Position numbers and translations under genes: made by a program. The notes beneath the pieces were generated by a model. That model was not told where the DNA came from and made no database searches. It worked only from the letters and a program-made list of their open reading frames with translations. From Pseudomonadota bacterium (lineage in GTDB: Bacteria > Pseudomonadota > Alphaproteobacteria > Azospirillales > Azospirillaceae), in contig JAFAFA010000013.1 of assembly GCA_023423695.1 (NCBI GenBank), forward strand, positions 1 to 64,000: a DNA stretch of 64,000 nucleotides, written 5' to 3'. Shown here in pieces: positions 53,925 to 62,790 of the stretch; position 1 is the first letter of the stretch, and each line of letters opens with the position of its first letter.

Positions 53925-54881
53925 ATGCAGACCTTCCTGGAATTCGAAAAGCCGATCGCCGAGCTTGAAGGCAAGATCGAGGAGTTGCGGCACCTGACCA
54001 ACGCCGGCGACATCAACATCGCCGACGAGGTCGCAAAGCTGCAGGCCAAGGTCGACAAGCTCCTGCGGCAGACTTACGCCAAGCTCACGCCCGCGCAGAA
54101 GGTTCAGGTGGCCCGCCACCCCAATCGGCCGCACTGCCTGGACTATGTGCACGGCCTGATCGAGGACTTCACGCCGCTGGCCGGCGACCGCCATTTCGCC
54201 GAGGACCGCGCGGTCATCGGCGGTCTGGGTCGCTTCCGCGGCCGTTCGGTGGTGGTGATCGGCCAGGAAAAGGGCAACGACACCGAATCGCGCGTCCGCC
54301 ACAATTTCGGCATGGCGAAGCCCGAAGGCTACCGCAAGGCCCAGCGCCTGATGGATCTGGCCGACCGCTTCAAGCTGCCGGTCGTCTCGCTGGTCGACAC
54401 CGCCGGCGCCTTCCCCGGCGTCCAGGCGGAGGAGCGCGGCCAGGCCGAGGCCATCGCCAAAAGCATCGAGCGCTGCCTGCGGCTGAACGTGCCGATGGTC
54501 GCCTCGGTCATCGGCGAGGGCGGGTCGGGCGGCGCCATCGCCATCGCCACCGCCGACCGCGTGCTGATGCTGGAACACGCCATCTATTCGGTGATCTCGC
54601 CGGAAGGCTGCGCGTCGATCCTGTGGCGCAGCTCCGACATGGCGGGCGAGGCGGCCATCGCGCTGCGCCTGATCAGCCAGGATCTGAAGGAACTGGGCGT
54701 CATCGACCGCGTGGTGAGCGAGCCGATCGGCGGCGCCCACCGCGACCCGGCCGAAACGATCAGGAAGCTCGGCGACTGCATCGAGGAGTCGCTGGGCGAA
54801 CTGGACGGCCTCGACGGCGTCACGCTCCGCGCCAAGCGCCGCGAGAAGTTCCTGGAGATGGGGCAGAAGGGGCTGGGGTAA
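53925..54881 (+). CDS. accA: Acetyl-CoA carboxylase carboxyltransferase alpha subunit
   Basis: 318 residues: MQTFLEFEKPIAELEGKIEE, HPNRPHCLDYV, RHNFGMAKPEGYRKAQRLM, LVDTAGAFPGVQAEERGQAE and SVIGEGGSGGAIAIATADRV with the oxyanion-hole glycines. With AccD it transfers carboxyl from biotin to acetyl-CoA in fatty-acid synthesis. The ATG at 53925 begins the family similarity; an earlier in-frame start adds 18 unrelated residues. Confidence 0.96.
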   Translation: MQTFLEFEKPIAELEGKIEELRHLTNAGDINIADEVAKLQAKVDKLLRQTYAKLTPAQKVQVARHPNRPHCLDYVHGLIEDFTPLAGDRHFAEDRAVIGGLGRFRGRSVVVIGQEKGNDTESRVRHNFGMAKPEGYRKAQRLMDLADRFKLPVVSLVDTAGAFPGVQAEERGQAEAIAKSIERCLRLNVPMVASVIGEGGSGGAIAIATADRVLMLEHAIYSVISPEGCASILWRSSDMAGEAAIALRLISQDLKELGVIDRVVSEPIGGAHRDPAETIRKLGDCIEESLGELDGLDGVTLRAKRREKFLEMGQKGLG

Positions 54882-54928
54882 GTCCTTCGTCCCCGTGCCA
54901 CTTCATGCCTGATGCCCCCTCCCCGACC

Positions 54929-55041
54929 CTCCCCCGCTGACGCGGGAGAGGGTGCCTTACGGAAAAGCGGCGGCAGTCCCCTCTCCCGTGATCGGACCGG
55001 CCTTCGGCCGGCCGAGAGCGGGGGAGGGTTAGGGAGGGGGC
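54929..55041. repeat. Compound G/C-tract palindromic element after accA
   Basis: Two CCCTCCCCCGC/GCGGGAGAGGG-type arms enclose a CCGGCC-TTC-GGCCGG hairpin. The right end GAGAGCGGGGGAGGG is shared with the element at 62495-62646. It separates convergent accA and imuB. Confidence 0.6.
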
Positions 55042-55050
55042 AAGAGCACC

Positions 55051-56685
55051 TCACCCCAGAAACCCGTGCAGGAACCAGCGCGGCCATTCCCCCGGCCGGT
55101 ACAGTCCGGCGCGGAACAGCCAGAAGCGGCGGCCTGCGCCATCCTCCACGCGGTAGTAATCGCGCACGGCCAGCCCCAGCGATCCTTCCGGACGCCACCA
55201 TTCGCATTCGATCCGCTCCGGCCCCTCGGCCCGGCTCACCCGGTGGCGCAGGCCGCGCCAGACGAACTGCAGCGGCGGGTCGTCGGGCAGCGGGGCGGTG
55301 GCCTCGACCGGCTCGGGCGGGGTCAGCAGGCGCAAAGGCCGCGGCCGGCCGGCCGGCCAGGGCTTCGGCACCGGCAAGGCCTCCACCGGAGCCAATGGCG
55401 CCACGCAGCGTTCCGGCAGCCAGCTTTCCCGCGGCACAAGGCGCAGCACCGCCCGTTCCCCCAGCCGCAGAGCCAGCCGGTCGACCAGTTCCGCCACCCC
55501 GTCATCGGTCCCCTCGCCGTCGATGCCGGTCTGTATGGCGGTGAGCGGCCCCGTCTCCGTTGCCGACAGCACCAGCGTCTCCAGCCCCGGACCGGGGTCG
55601 ATCCGCTCCAACAGCGGGGCGGCCAGCCGGGCCAGCGCCGCCGGGTCGCGGGTCGGGCGGCTGGTGCCGAGTGTCAGGCTCTGCGGTTCGTCGTCCACCC
55701 GCTGGTCGGTGCGGTGGGCGTCCAGCCGCAACCGGCGTGCCCCCTGCCCCGCCGCCTCCAGCCCCTTGCACAGCCGGCCCAGCAGATGGCGGAGCGCCCC
55801 GGCGATCGATTCGGGCGTCGAGATCGGCTCGGCAAAGGTCAGGCGCTCGCGGTGCTCCGGCACCGGCCGGCGCGGGGAGATCGGCTCGTCGAGCCGGCCG
55901 AAGGCCTGATCGTATCGTTGCAGCAACCTGCCCCCGAACCGCGCCGCGAGCCCGGCCCGCGGCATGGCGTGCAGGTCACCGATCCGGCGCAATCCCAGTG
56001 CATGCAGCCCCTCCACCGTCTCGGCGGGCAGCCGCAGGGCGGCCAGCGGCAGACCGTCCAACCGCTCCAGCCGCCGGTCCTCTGGGCTGCCGAACCGCAC
56101 CAGCCCCCAGGCGGCGGCGTGAGTGTCGGCAATGGCAGCGCGGGCGGTGAAGCCGGCGGCGCGCAGCCGGTTGGTCAGGTCGGCGGCCAGCGCCGTCTCG
56201 CCCTCACATAGGCCCTCACATGGATGATTGGCGAAGAGGTGGGCGCAGCCGGTGATATCGATCACCACCCCGTCCGGTTCATCCGCCGCGGTCCAGGGGC
56301 TGTAGCGCCGCGCCCAGTCGGCGATGCGGCCGAGCAGGGCCGCATCGGCCTCCGGCGTCGCCTCCGCCACCTCCAGCGCGGGCTCCAGGGCACGGGCGTC
56401 GCTGAGGGTATGGCCGGGGCCGATGCCGGCCAACGCCGCCGCCCGGTTGACCGCAACCACCATCCGCCGCTGGCGTTCCGTCCGCAACAGGGCGAAGGGT
56501 CGGGCCCGCAACTCGGGCGGCATGCTCCGCTCCCGCGCGTCGGTGGGCAACCGCGGCAGCCAGAGGGCGAGGATGCGGCGGCGTCCTTTCTCCCGACCGG
56601 AGGCCCGCCGCGCATCCCCCTCGCCCCGGCGCTCTCCCCGGGGGGGAGAGGGGGATCGGTGCGGGTATGGGAAAGGGCGCGTCAT
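55051..56685 (-). CDS. imuB: Y-family DNA polymerase-like protein ImuB
   Basis: 544 residues. ImuB is a catalytically inactive Y-family relative that links the SOS mutasome to the beta clamp. The core from residue about 37 (RRRILALWLPRLPTDARER) through VVAVNRAAALAGIGPG, DGVVIDITGCAHLF, LRRIGDLHAMPRAGLAARFG and the C-terminal WWRPEGSLGLAVRDYYRVED matches the family. No imuA or dnaE2 lies in the window. No in-frame start codon exists near residue 37, and the N-terminal extension is encoded partly by a dispersed palindromic repeat, so the true start is uncertain. Confidence 0.85.
   Translation of the reverse strand: MTRPFPYPHRSPSPPRGERRGEGDARRASGREKGRRRILALWLPRLPTDARERSMPPELRARPFALLRTERQRRMVVAVNRAAALAGIGPGHTLSDARALEPALEVAEATPEADAALLGRIADWARRYSPWTAADEPDGVVIDITGCAHLFANHPCEGLCEGETALAADLTNRLRAAGFTARAAIADTHAAAWGLVRFGSPEDRRLERLDGLPLAALRLPAETVEGLHALGLRRIGDLHAMPRAGLAARFGGRLLQRYDQAFGRLDEPISPRRPVPEHRERLTFAEPISTPESIAGALRHLLGRLCKGLEAAGQGARRLRLDAHRTDQRVDDEPQSLTLGTSRPTRDPAALARLAAPLLERIDPGPGLETLVLSATETGPLTAIQTGIDGEGTDDGVAELVDRLALRLGERAVLRLVPRESWLPERCVAPLAPVEALPVPKPWPAGRPRPLRLLTPPEPVEATAPLPDDPPLQFVWRGLRHRVSRAEGPERIECEWWRPEGSLGLAVRDYYRVEDGAGRRFWLFRAGLYRPGEWPRWFLHGFLG
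56622..56655. repeat. G/C-tract palindrome inside the 5' end of imuB
   Basis: CTCTCCCC and GGGGGGGAGAG form the palindrome, flanked by CCCCCTCGCC. It encodes part of the Arg/Gly/Pro-rich extension of ImuB. Confidence 0.5.
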
Positions 56686-56801
56686 ACGGGAGCCAACAAT
56701 CGGAACAAAGAAAGAACACTCTAGCGCCAGCTTGGCCGCGGGGGGAGTCCCTCCTTTAGGGTCATCTTGCCGAAACGTTCGGCAGTGCCGACATTCCGTT
56801 C

Positions 56802-57365
56802 ATGACCCCACATCTCCCGCCTCTCGCCGTCCGCCGTTTGGCACCGCTGGCTTTTCTGCTGGCCGCAGGCGCCTGTGCACCGTCGGAGTTCCGCGACGAT
56901 ACCCCCGGCCGCGCCCAGGCCTTCCCACCGGTCTACAACCAGACATTCGTCCCCGGAGGCGGGGAGCGGCGGACCTGGAGCCAGATCCAGGCGGAGCAAT
57001 CGCGTGACGACCCGAGGTCGGGCACCGCCTCCCGGCCGCGGCAGGCCGAGGAAGCGCAGCCCCGCGCCAACTCCAGAGACACCGACTCGAGAGACACCGG
57101 CCGGCCGCCGCCCAAACGTCCCCGCGGCAGTTCGTCGCCCCCGCCCGACCCGGCCGCCCTGCCGCAGCCGCCGCGCCCGATCCCGGTGCCGCCCCCGCCC
57201 TCCTCACAGAGCGCCACCGATGCCTTCAAGCGCGACCTGATCCGGCCGGAGGTGGACCGCATGCGCACCGACGACGCCATGGGGCGGCTCGACCCGCTGG
57301 GCCAGCGCGACCTGATGCGGCGCGAGAACGACCTGCGCCAATTTGGCGATCCGCTGGCGCGCTAG
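56802..57365 (+). CDS. Pro/Arg-rich lipoprotein, 187 residues
   Basis: Signal peptide with lipobox (LAAGAC, Cys about 25), then a disordered region very rich in Pro, Arg, Ser and Asp with a repeated RDT unit (about 91-101) and a polyproline stretch (about 105-137). The ordered C-terminal 50 residues have FKRDLIRPEVDRMRTDDAMG. Probably anchored to the outer membrane with an extended stalk. No family is recognised. Confidence 0.75.
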   Translation: MTPHLPPLAVRRLAPLAFLLAAGACAPSEFRDDTPGRAQAFPPVYNQTFVPGGGERRTWSQIQAEQSRDDPRSGTASRPRQAEEAQPRANSRDTDSRDTGRPPPKRPRGSSSPPPDPAALPQPPRPIPVPPPPSSQSATDAFKRDLIRPEVDRMRTDDAMGRLDPLGQRDLMRRENDLRQFGDPLAR

Positions 57366-57465
57366 CCTCCCTGCTGCCGGCAACCTCCGGCTTGGCAGCT
57401 TGACCCCGCACCCGCTCTGCCGCCATACCGGCCCCTGATTGGGAACGGACGGAGGATGCGGACGC

Positions 57466-57960
57466 ATGACGACGGTGACGGGAGCCTTCGGCAACGGGCT
57501 GACCACGCCGGTGTGGGTGCTGCAGCATCTGCTGGGCATTCTCGGCATCGGCCTGTGGGCCGGGCAGACCGGCGGCACCGCGGTCTGGCAGGTGCCGGCC
57601 GCCGCCGTGACCGCGGCGCTGGCGGCGGGCTTCGCCGCGCAGATGGGGCTGCGGCTGCCCTATGCCGGTCCGGGGCTGGCGGCGTCGCTGGTCGTGATCG
57701 GATCGCTGGTGGCGCTGGGGGTGCGGGCGCCGGCCGTGCTGGCGGTTCTGGTCGCCGCGGTCGCCGCGGTGTTCCACGGCCACGCCCACCAGGGGCCGCC
57801 GCTCTACTGGGCCGGCTTCGCCGCCGGGCTGATGCTGGTGGCCTGCGGCGGGCTCGGCCTGTCGATCGCGGTGACCCAGGCCGAGTCGGACCGGGCGGTG
57901 CGCGTGTGTGGCGGTGCGGTAGCAGTCGCGGGCGTTCTCGACCTCGTCGGCGTGATTTGA
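57466..57960 (+). CDS. HupE/UreJ-family membrane protein
   Basis: 164 residues with about six membrane helices. GLTTPVWVLQHLLGILGIGLWAGQ matches the family's first conserved block, and VFHGHAHQGP the second His motif. Members are implicated in nickel or cobalt uptake for hydrogenase or urease, but no such enzyme gene is nearby. The usual first helix and HPH motif at the N-terminus are absent, so it is a short form. GGAGG precedes the ATG. Confidence 0.8.
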   Translation: MTTVTGAFGNGLTTPVWVLQHLLGILGIGLWAGQTGGTAVWQVPAAAVTAALAAGFAAQMGLRLPYAGPGLAASLVVIGSLVALGVRAPAVLAVLVAAVAAVFHGHAHQGPPLYWAGFAAGLMLVACGGLGLSIAVTQAESDRAVRVCGGAVAVAGVLDLVGVI

Positions 57961-58151
57961 CCGGTTGCGCCTTGAAATGAGGGGGTTGCGCGGAAATCTT
58001 TGAAGGCACACCATTCCCAGCCCGGATGACCGGGCCAGACGAACGGAACGACCCGGTGCCCCGCGCAGCCGCCAAAGCCTGCCTCACCCCGCCGGGGCTC
58101 CCCTCTCCGGGGCTTCAGACGCCTTCCGATGCGGCATCCCCGACCCGCCAG

Positions 58152-59354
58152 ATGACCCGCCGGCACCTGCTGGGGCGCCTGCTCGGCGGGCTGGCGATGC
58201 CGCCGCTGCTCGCCTCCGCCGGCGCTCTGGCATTGGGAGGAGGACAGCCGGCGGCGGCGCAGGACCTGCGCTATTTCCGCATCGGCACCGGCACAACCGC
58301 CGGCACCTATTTCCCGATCGGCGGGCTGATCGCCAACGCCATCTCCAACCCGCCGGGGTCCCGGCCCTGCGACAAGGGCGGAAGCTGCGGCATCCCCGGC
58401 CTGATCGTGGTGGCGCAGGCCAGCAACGGCTCCGTCGACAACATCGAACTGCTGCGCGCCGGTACGGTGGAGGCCGGCTTCGCCCAGGCCGACGTCGCCT
58501 TCTGGGCCTACAGCGGCACCGGCAGCTTCACCGGCAAGCGTCCCTTCACGGAACTGCGCTCGCTCGGCATGCTCTATGCGGAGGCGATCCAGGTCGTCGT
58601 CCGTTCCGACGGCTTCATCGACCGCATGGCCGACCTGAAGGGCCGCAGCATCTCGCTGGGCGAGGAAGGGTCGGGCACGCTGGTGGAGGCGCGGCTGATT
58701 CTGGATGCCTACGGCCTGTCGGAAACGACGATCACGCCCTACTACCTCAAGCCCGGCATGGCGGCCGACCGGCTGGCGAAGGGCGAGCTGGACGGCTTCT
58801 TCATGGTCGGCGGCTATCCGGTGTCGGCGGTCGCGGACGTGGCGGCGCGCGTGCCGATCCGTCTGGTGCCGCTGGACGGCGAGCCGGCCGACCGGCTGCT
58901 GCGGACCCAGCGCTTCTATATCGAGGACGAGATCCCCGCTAACGCCTATCCCGGCAGCGCCGTCACCCCGACGCTCAGCCTGGGGGCCGAACTGCTGACC
59001 CGCGCCGACCGCGACCCGAACCTGATCTATGGCATCGTCCGGGCGCTGTGGCACGAGAACACCCGCCGCCTTCTGGCCGACGGGCATCCGCAGGGCCGCA
59101 ATTTCGACCCCGCCCGCGCAGTCGCCAACGTCTCGGTCCCCCTGCATCCGGGGGCGGAGCGCTACTACCGGGAGGCCGGCCTGCTGGGCAACGCCGCCAA
59201 CGAGGAAAACCGAGCGCCCGCATCCACACCCGAGAGCGGCACCGGCGGCAAGCCCGCCGGAGACAAGCCGGTTGAGGACAAGGCGGTTGGGGACAAGGCT
59301 GCGGGCGAAAAGGCCGCGAAGGATCCGGCCGCGGGGGAAAAGACGGCACGTTGA
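58152..59354 (+). CDS. TAXI-family TRAP solute-binding receptor
   Basis: 400 residues from the ATG at 58152. A Tat-type signal (TRRHLLGRLLGGLAMPPLL) ends near AQD. The binding protein follows: YFRIGTGTTAGTYFPIGGLI, VAQASNGSVDNIELLRAGTVE, GFAQADVAFWAYSG and ISLGEEGSGTLVEA. It would capture a small organic acid in the periplasm. No TRAP membrane gene is in the window. The C-terminal 45 residues are a Lys/Asp/Gly/Ala repeat (DKPVEDKAVGDKAAGEKAA). The frame extends 42 codons upstream to an ATG at 58026, but that would bury the Tat signal. Confidence 0.87.
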   Translation: MTRRHLLGRLLGGLAMPPLLASAGALALGGGQPAAAQDLRYFRIGTGTTAGTYFPIGGLIANAISNPPGSRPCDKGGSCGIPGLIVVAQASNGSVDNIELLRAGTVEAGFAQADVAFWAYSGTGSFTGKRPFTELRSLGMLYAEAIQVVVRSDGFIDRMADLKGRSISLGEEGSGTLVEARLILDAYGLSETTITPYYLKPGMAADRLAKGELDGFFMVGGYPVSAVADVAARVPIRLVPLDGEPADRLLRTQRFYIEDEIPANAYPGSAVTPTLSLGAELLTRADRDPNLIYGIVRALWHENTRRLLADGHPQGRNFDPARAVANVSVPLHPGAERYYREAGLLGNAANEENRAPASTPESGTGGKPAGDKPVEDKAVGDKAAGEKAAKDPAAGEKTAR

Positions 59355-59472
59355 GGCGCCCGCTCTCCGCACGAGACGAAAGGACCGTTCCCGGACGACC
59401 TGCCGACGGAATATCCTGTTTCCCGTCCGGTTGATCCAGGCGATCGACCGCAACGGGCAGAGGGGGGGAGGC

Positions 59473-59934
59473 ATGCCGGCCGGCGAAGGGAGGGGCATCG
59501 CGATCCGGTCCGTCCGCAGCGCCGACGCGCCGCGCTGTGCCGAGATCTTCCTGCATGGCCGCCGCCAAGCCTTTTCCTGGCAGCCCGCCGACCGCTTCGG
59601 ACTGGACGATTATTACGACTGCGTGCGCGAGGATGCGGTGCTGGTCGCCGAGGCGGACGGGACGGTCGTCGGTTTCGTCTCCCTCGACCCGCAGGCCCGC
59701 ATCATCCACAACCTGTTCATCGACCCCGGATGGCACAAGCGCGGCATCGGGTCCGCCCTGCTGCGCGAGGCACTGGGCCTGCTGCGCGGCGGCCAGCGCC
59801 CGGCCGAACTTGCCTGCGCCGCCCGCAACGCCGCCGCCCGCGCCTTCTACGAACACAACGGCTGGACGCCGGTGACCGCGCCGTCCGACGAAGGGGACGC
59901 GCTGGTGCTCTACCGCCTGTCGCGGGCGGGGTGA
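59473..59934 (+). CDS. GNAT-family N-acetyltransferase
   Basis: 153 residues: IAIRSVRSADAPRCAEIFLH at the start, VGFVSLDPQARIIHNLFIDP, the acetyl-CoA loop WHKRGIGSALLREAL, and CAARNAAARAFYEHNGWTP. The acceptor is unknown. The ATG at 59473 has a strong GGGGGAGG immediately upstream. Confidence 0.88.
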   Translation: MPAGEGRGIAIRSVRSADAPRCAEIFLHGRRQAFSWQPADRFGLDDYYDCVREDAVLVAEADGTVVGFVSLDPQARIIHNLFIDPGWHKRGIGSALLREALGLLRGGQRPAELACAARNAAARAFYEHNGWTPVTAPSDEGDALVLYRLSRAG

Positions 59935-60068
59935 GAGGCCCGCTCTTCCGCCATCTTTCCTTGCCGCCTCTCTTGCCGGAATCCCCGCCGACCCTCCCCC
60001 AACGAGACGCGCAAGCGCCGATGCGCGGACTGTTTTCGCGTGCCGCGTTGCGGTAAAGTCCCGCCGCC

Positions 60069-60737
60069 ATGCGAACCCTGTACCACCACCCGATCCACCC
60101 CCTGTCGCGCGTCGCGCGCGTGATGCTCGCCGAGAAGGGTCTTCCCTTCGAACCCGTGGTCGAAAAACCATGGGAGAGGCGCACCGATTTCCTGAAGATG
60201 AACCCCGCCGGCGAGGTGCCGGTGCTGGTGGAGGAGGACGGGACGGTCGTCGCCGGCGGCCTCGCCGTGATCGAATATCTGGAGGAGGCCTATCCCGACA
60301 CGCCCCTGCTGCCGCGGGAGGTCGCGGCGCGGGCGGAGGTACGGCGGGTCGCCGAATGGTTCCTGCACAAGTTCGAACGCGAGGTGGGCGAAAATCTGGT
60401 GGGCGAGAAGCTGATCAAGCGGCTGTCCGGCCAGGGCCATCCCTTCGCGCCGGCCATTCGCGCCGGTCTGGCCAACATCACCTACCATCTCGACTATATC
60501 GCCTTCCTGTCGGAACGGCGGCCCTGGCTGGCGGGAACCGCCTTCACCCTGGCAGACATCGCCGCCGCGGCCCAGCTGTCCTGCCTGGACTATATCGACA
60601 ACGTGCCGTGGGACCGCAGCCCGGAAGCCAAGGACTGGTACGCCCGGATCAAGTCGCGCCCCAGCTTCCGCGCCCTGCTGGCCGACAACATCACCGGTTG
60701 TCCGCCGCCCCGGCACTACGCCGATCTGGATTTTTAA
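60069..60737 (+). CDS. fzlA: FzlA-like glutathione S-transferase-fold protein
   Basis: 222 residues of GST fold: TLYHHPIHPLSRVARVMLAE, MNPAGEVPVLVEEDGTVV, and helical domain FTLADIAAAAQLSCLDYI. The last residues (KSRPSFRALLADNITG and PPPRHYADLDF) match FzlA, the FtsZ-binding protein that curves filaments and controls constriction in Caulobacter and relatives. It has no obvious catalytic Cys/Ser at the GST position, in line with a structural role. Confidence 0.75.
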   Translation: MRTLYHHPIHPLSRVARVMLAEKGLPFEPVVEKPWERRTDFLKMNPAGEVPVLVEEDGTVVAGGLAVIEYLEEAYPDTPLLPREVAARAEVRRVAEWFLHKFEREVGENLVGEKLIKRLSGQGHPFAPAIRAGLANITYHLDYIAFLSERRPWLAGTAFTLADIAAAAQLSCLDYIDNVPWDRSPEAKDWYARIKSRPSFRALLADNITGCPPPRHYADLDF

Positions 60738-60832
60738 CGCTCTCTTAGGAACTGACGCATCAGAGGCATGGACCGGCCTCGCGTATCAGGATTAACGTGC
60801 TCCCAAAATCGTAAGTTGGGAGTTGTTCCTCG

Positions 60833-62470
60833 ATGCGTCTGCGCCGTCTTTCGTCCGTCCCGGCCCTGCCGGTCCGTTCCCTGCGGCCCGCCCTGATCGC
60901 CGGCGGCATGCTGGCACTGGTGGCCGGCTGGTCGCCTGCCCAGGCCGCCCCCGCGGTCGACGAGGCCGGCGCCAAGGCGCTCGCCGCGTCGCTCAAGAAG
61001 GATCTGCCCCGCTGGTTCCCGCCGCCCACCGAGGACGGCGAGGGCATCGGCTTCGAATGGCAGGGCGATCCGACCGTCAAGCCGGCCGGCGACCATTACG
61101 ACGTCGCCCTGCCGCGCCTGTCGGCGGAGGATGCCGAAGGCACCCTGTTCGACATCGGCACCGTCCTCTTGGCGGTGACGCCGAAGGACGACGGCCAGTA
61201 CGGCGTCTCGATCACGCTGCCCAGCGCGATCAAGGTGCAGAACCTGGACGACAACGACGAGTATGTCGACGCGGCCACCATCTCCATCGGCAAGCAGTCC
61301 TTCACCAGCACCTGGTCGGGCACGCTGGAGACCCTGCTGGCGGTGGACGGCGCCTTCAACGACATCGCCGTCAGCGCCGCCGACGGCAAGGGCAAGATCT
61401 CCATCGCCTCCATGACCATGGTCCAGGACCTGAAGCCGGAGACCGGCGCCGCCGGCGCCACGCTGTGGAGCGGCCCGGCCGCCTTCGCCTTCGGCGGCCT
61501 GTCGGTGCTGGACGAGAAGAACAAGGAGCTGGTGAAGATCGGCGGCGTCACCGCCGAGGCCACCTACAGCCGCATCGACCTGACCAAGGTCAGCGCGCTG
61601 CAGAAGCTGTCGGAGCAGGCCGCCGCACGCGGCGTGCCGCCAACGCCCGCGGAACTGCTGCCGAAGATGCAGGGCATGTTCGGCGGCGTCACCGGCGCGA
61701 TGCGCATGTCGAACCTGTCGGTGGTCAACCCGGAGGACGGCACGAAGATCACGCTGGGCCAGCTCGCCTTCCGCAGCGGCCTGACCGACCTCGACCAGGC
61801 GCTGTCGACCGTAAGCATGGGCATCGAGGCCCGCGACTTCGTCATGACGCCGTCGCCGGCCCCCGCCGCCTTCACCCCGCGCGCCTTCGAGATGAAGCTG
61901 TCGGTCGCCAAGCTGCCGAACACCGCCCTGTGGAAGGCCTTCACCGAGCTCGCGAAGACCGCCGAGGCTGAAGAGGCCCCGCCGCCGAAGAAGGGCGCCA
62001 AGCCGGCCAAGGCCCCGCCGCCCCCGCCGTCCTCCGAGGTCATCATGCAGCAGGCGATGACCGCGATGGGCGAGGCCGGGACCGAGCTGCGCATCGACGC
62101 GCTGAACCTCGACACCCCCGCCACCGCCGGCACCGCCACCGGCGCCCTGAAGGTTGCCACTCCGGCGGCCTTCGGCGTCACCGGCGGCGCCACCGTCCTG
62201 CTGCGCGGCATCGACGCCGCGGTGAAGGCGATGCAGCCGGCACCGGGCACCAAGCCCGACCAGGAGACGCAGGATATGCTGGCCGGCCTGGCGATGGTCC
62301 AGGCCCTGGGCCAAGCCGGCAAGGACGACAGCGGCGCCGAGATCCGCACCTACAAGATCGACGTGACGGAGGCCGGCCAGCTCCTGCTGAACGGCGCCGA
62401 CATGACCGCCCTGCTGGCCGGCGGTGCCGAGCCCGAGCCGGCGCCAGCGCCAGCTCCGAAGAAGAAGTGA
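60833..62470 (+). CDS. Large exported protein (YdgA/DUF945 or DUF2125-like)
   Basis: 545 residues: signal peptide (cleavage near AQA, about residue 38), then repeated beta-strand segments such as GIGFEWQGDPTVK, VTPKDDGQYGVSITLP and MGIEARDFVMTPS, a Lys/Pro-rich insertion (PPPKKGAKPAKAPPPPPSS, about 384-402), and a Pro/Ala/Lys tail. The pattern resembles proteins of unknown function in the YdgA/DUF945 and DUF2125 groups, which are periplasmic; the match is loose. Confidence 0.7.
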   Translation: MRLRRLSSVPALPVRSLRPALIAGGMLALVAGWSPAQAAPAVDEAGAKALAASLKKDLPRWFPPPTEDGEGIGFEWQGDPTVKPAGDHYDVALPRLSAEDAEGTLFDIGTVLLAVTPKDDGQYGVSITLPSAIKVQNLDDNDEYVDAATISIGKQSFTSTWSGTLETLLAVDGAFNDIAVSAADGKGKISIASMTMVQDLKPETGAAGATLWSGPAAFAFGGLSVLDEKNKELVKIGGVTAEATYSRIDLTKVSALQKLSEQAAARGVPPTPAELLPKMQGMFGGVTGAMRMSNLSVVNPEDGTKITLGQLAFRSGLTDLDQALSTVSMGIEARDFVMTPSPAPAAFTPRAFEMKLSVAKLPNTALWKAFTELAKTAEAEEAPPPKKGAKPAKAPPPPPSSEVIMQQAMTAMGEAGTELRIDALNLDTPATAGTATGALKVATPAAFGVTGGATVLLRGIDAAVKAMQPAPGTKPDQETQDMLAGLAMVQALGQAGKDDSGAEIRTYKIDVTEAGQLLLNGADMTALLAGGAEPEPAPAPAPKKK

Positions 62471-62494
62471 AGTAAGGGGGGTAGACCCCCACCT

Positions 62495-62646
62495 AACCTC
62501 CCCCGCTGGGCGGGGGAGGGACTGCCGCTGAACGCCGACAAAGCTCCGATCCCTCCCCCGCCCAGCTCTCGCACAAGCTTCGCTTTATGCTGACGCGACA
62601 GGCGGACCGAAGGTCCGCTGAGAGCGGGGGAGGGATGGGGAGGGGC
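62495..62646. repeat. Compound G/C-tract palindromic element before htpG
   Basis: A first palindrome CCTCCCCCGC-TGG-GCGGGGGAGG is followed by a second pair of arms (CCCTCCCCCGCCC near 62551 and GAGAGCGGGGGAGGG near 62620). These enclose less repetitive DNA with the small hairpin GCGGACC-GAA-GGTCCGC. Its right end matches the element at 54929-55041. Confidence 0.65.
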
Positions 62647-62712
62647 ATCGCAAGCCGACACTTCCCCGCGACACCCCGCCGCACACCTCCCGCGGTTGCA
62701 CGCCACAAGCCT

Positions 62713-62741
62713 CTTGAACGGCCGGGACGCTTTCACATATC
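62713..62741 (+). promoter_or_regulatory. Sigma-32 (RpoH) heat-shock promoter of htpG
   Basis: CTTGAA and CATATC are separated by 17 bases, close to the alphaproteobacterial RpoH consensus (CTTG, 17-18 bases, CYTATYT). The predicted start is about 43 bases before the htpG ATG, and HtpG is a classical member of this regulon. Confidence 0.65.
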
Positions 62742-62790
62742 TCCGCCGTCTTGACGCCACCACCCGTGCAAAACCAACGAAGGTGCCCCC

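Larger units (their letters stand above)
62471..62790. other. Intergenic region before htpG
   Basis: 320 bases. The left half is a compound G/C palindromic element (62495-62646). The right half carries a sigma-32-type promoter (62713-62741) for htpG. No gene is supported. Confidence 0.7.

Noticed and set aside
58026..58151. Upstream start for the TAXI receptor
   Set aside because: It would place 42 unrelated residues before a Tat signal peptide. There is no ribosome-binding site there either, so the question is not fully closed.
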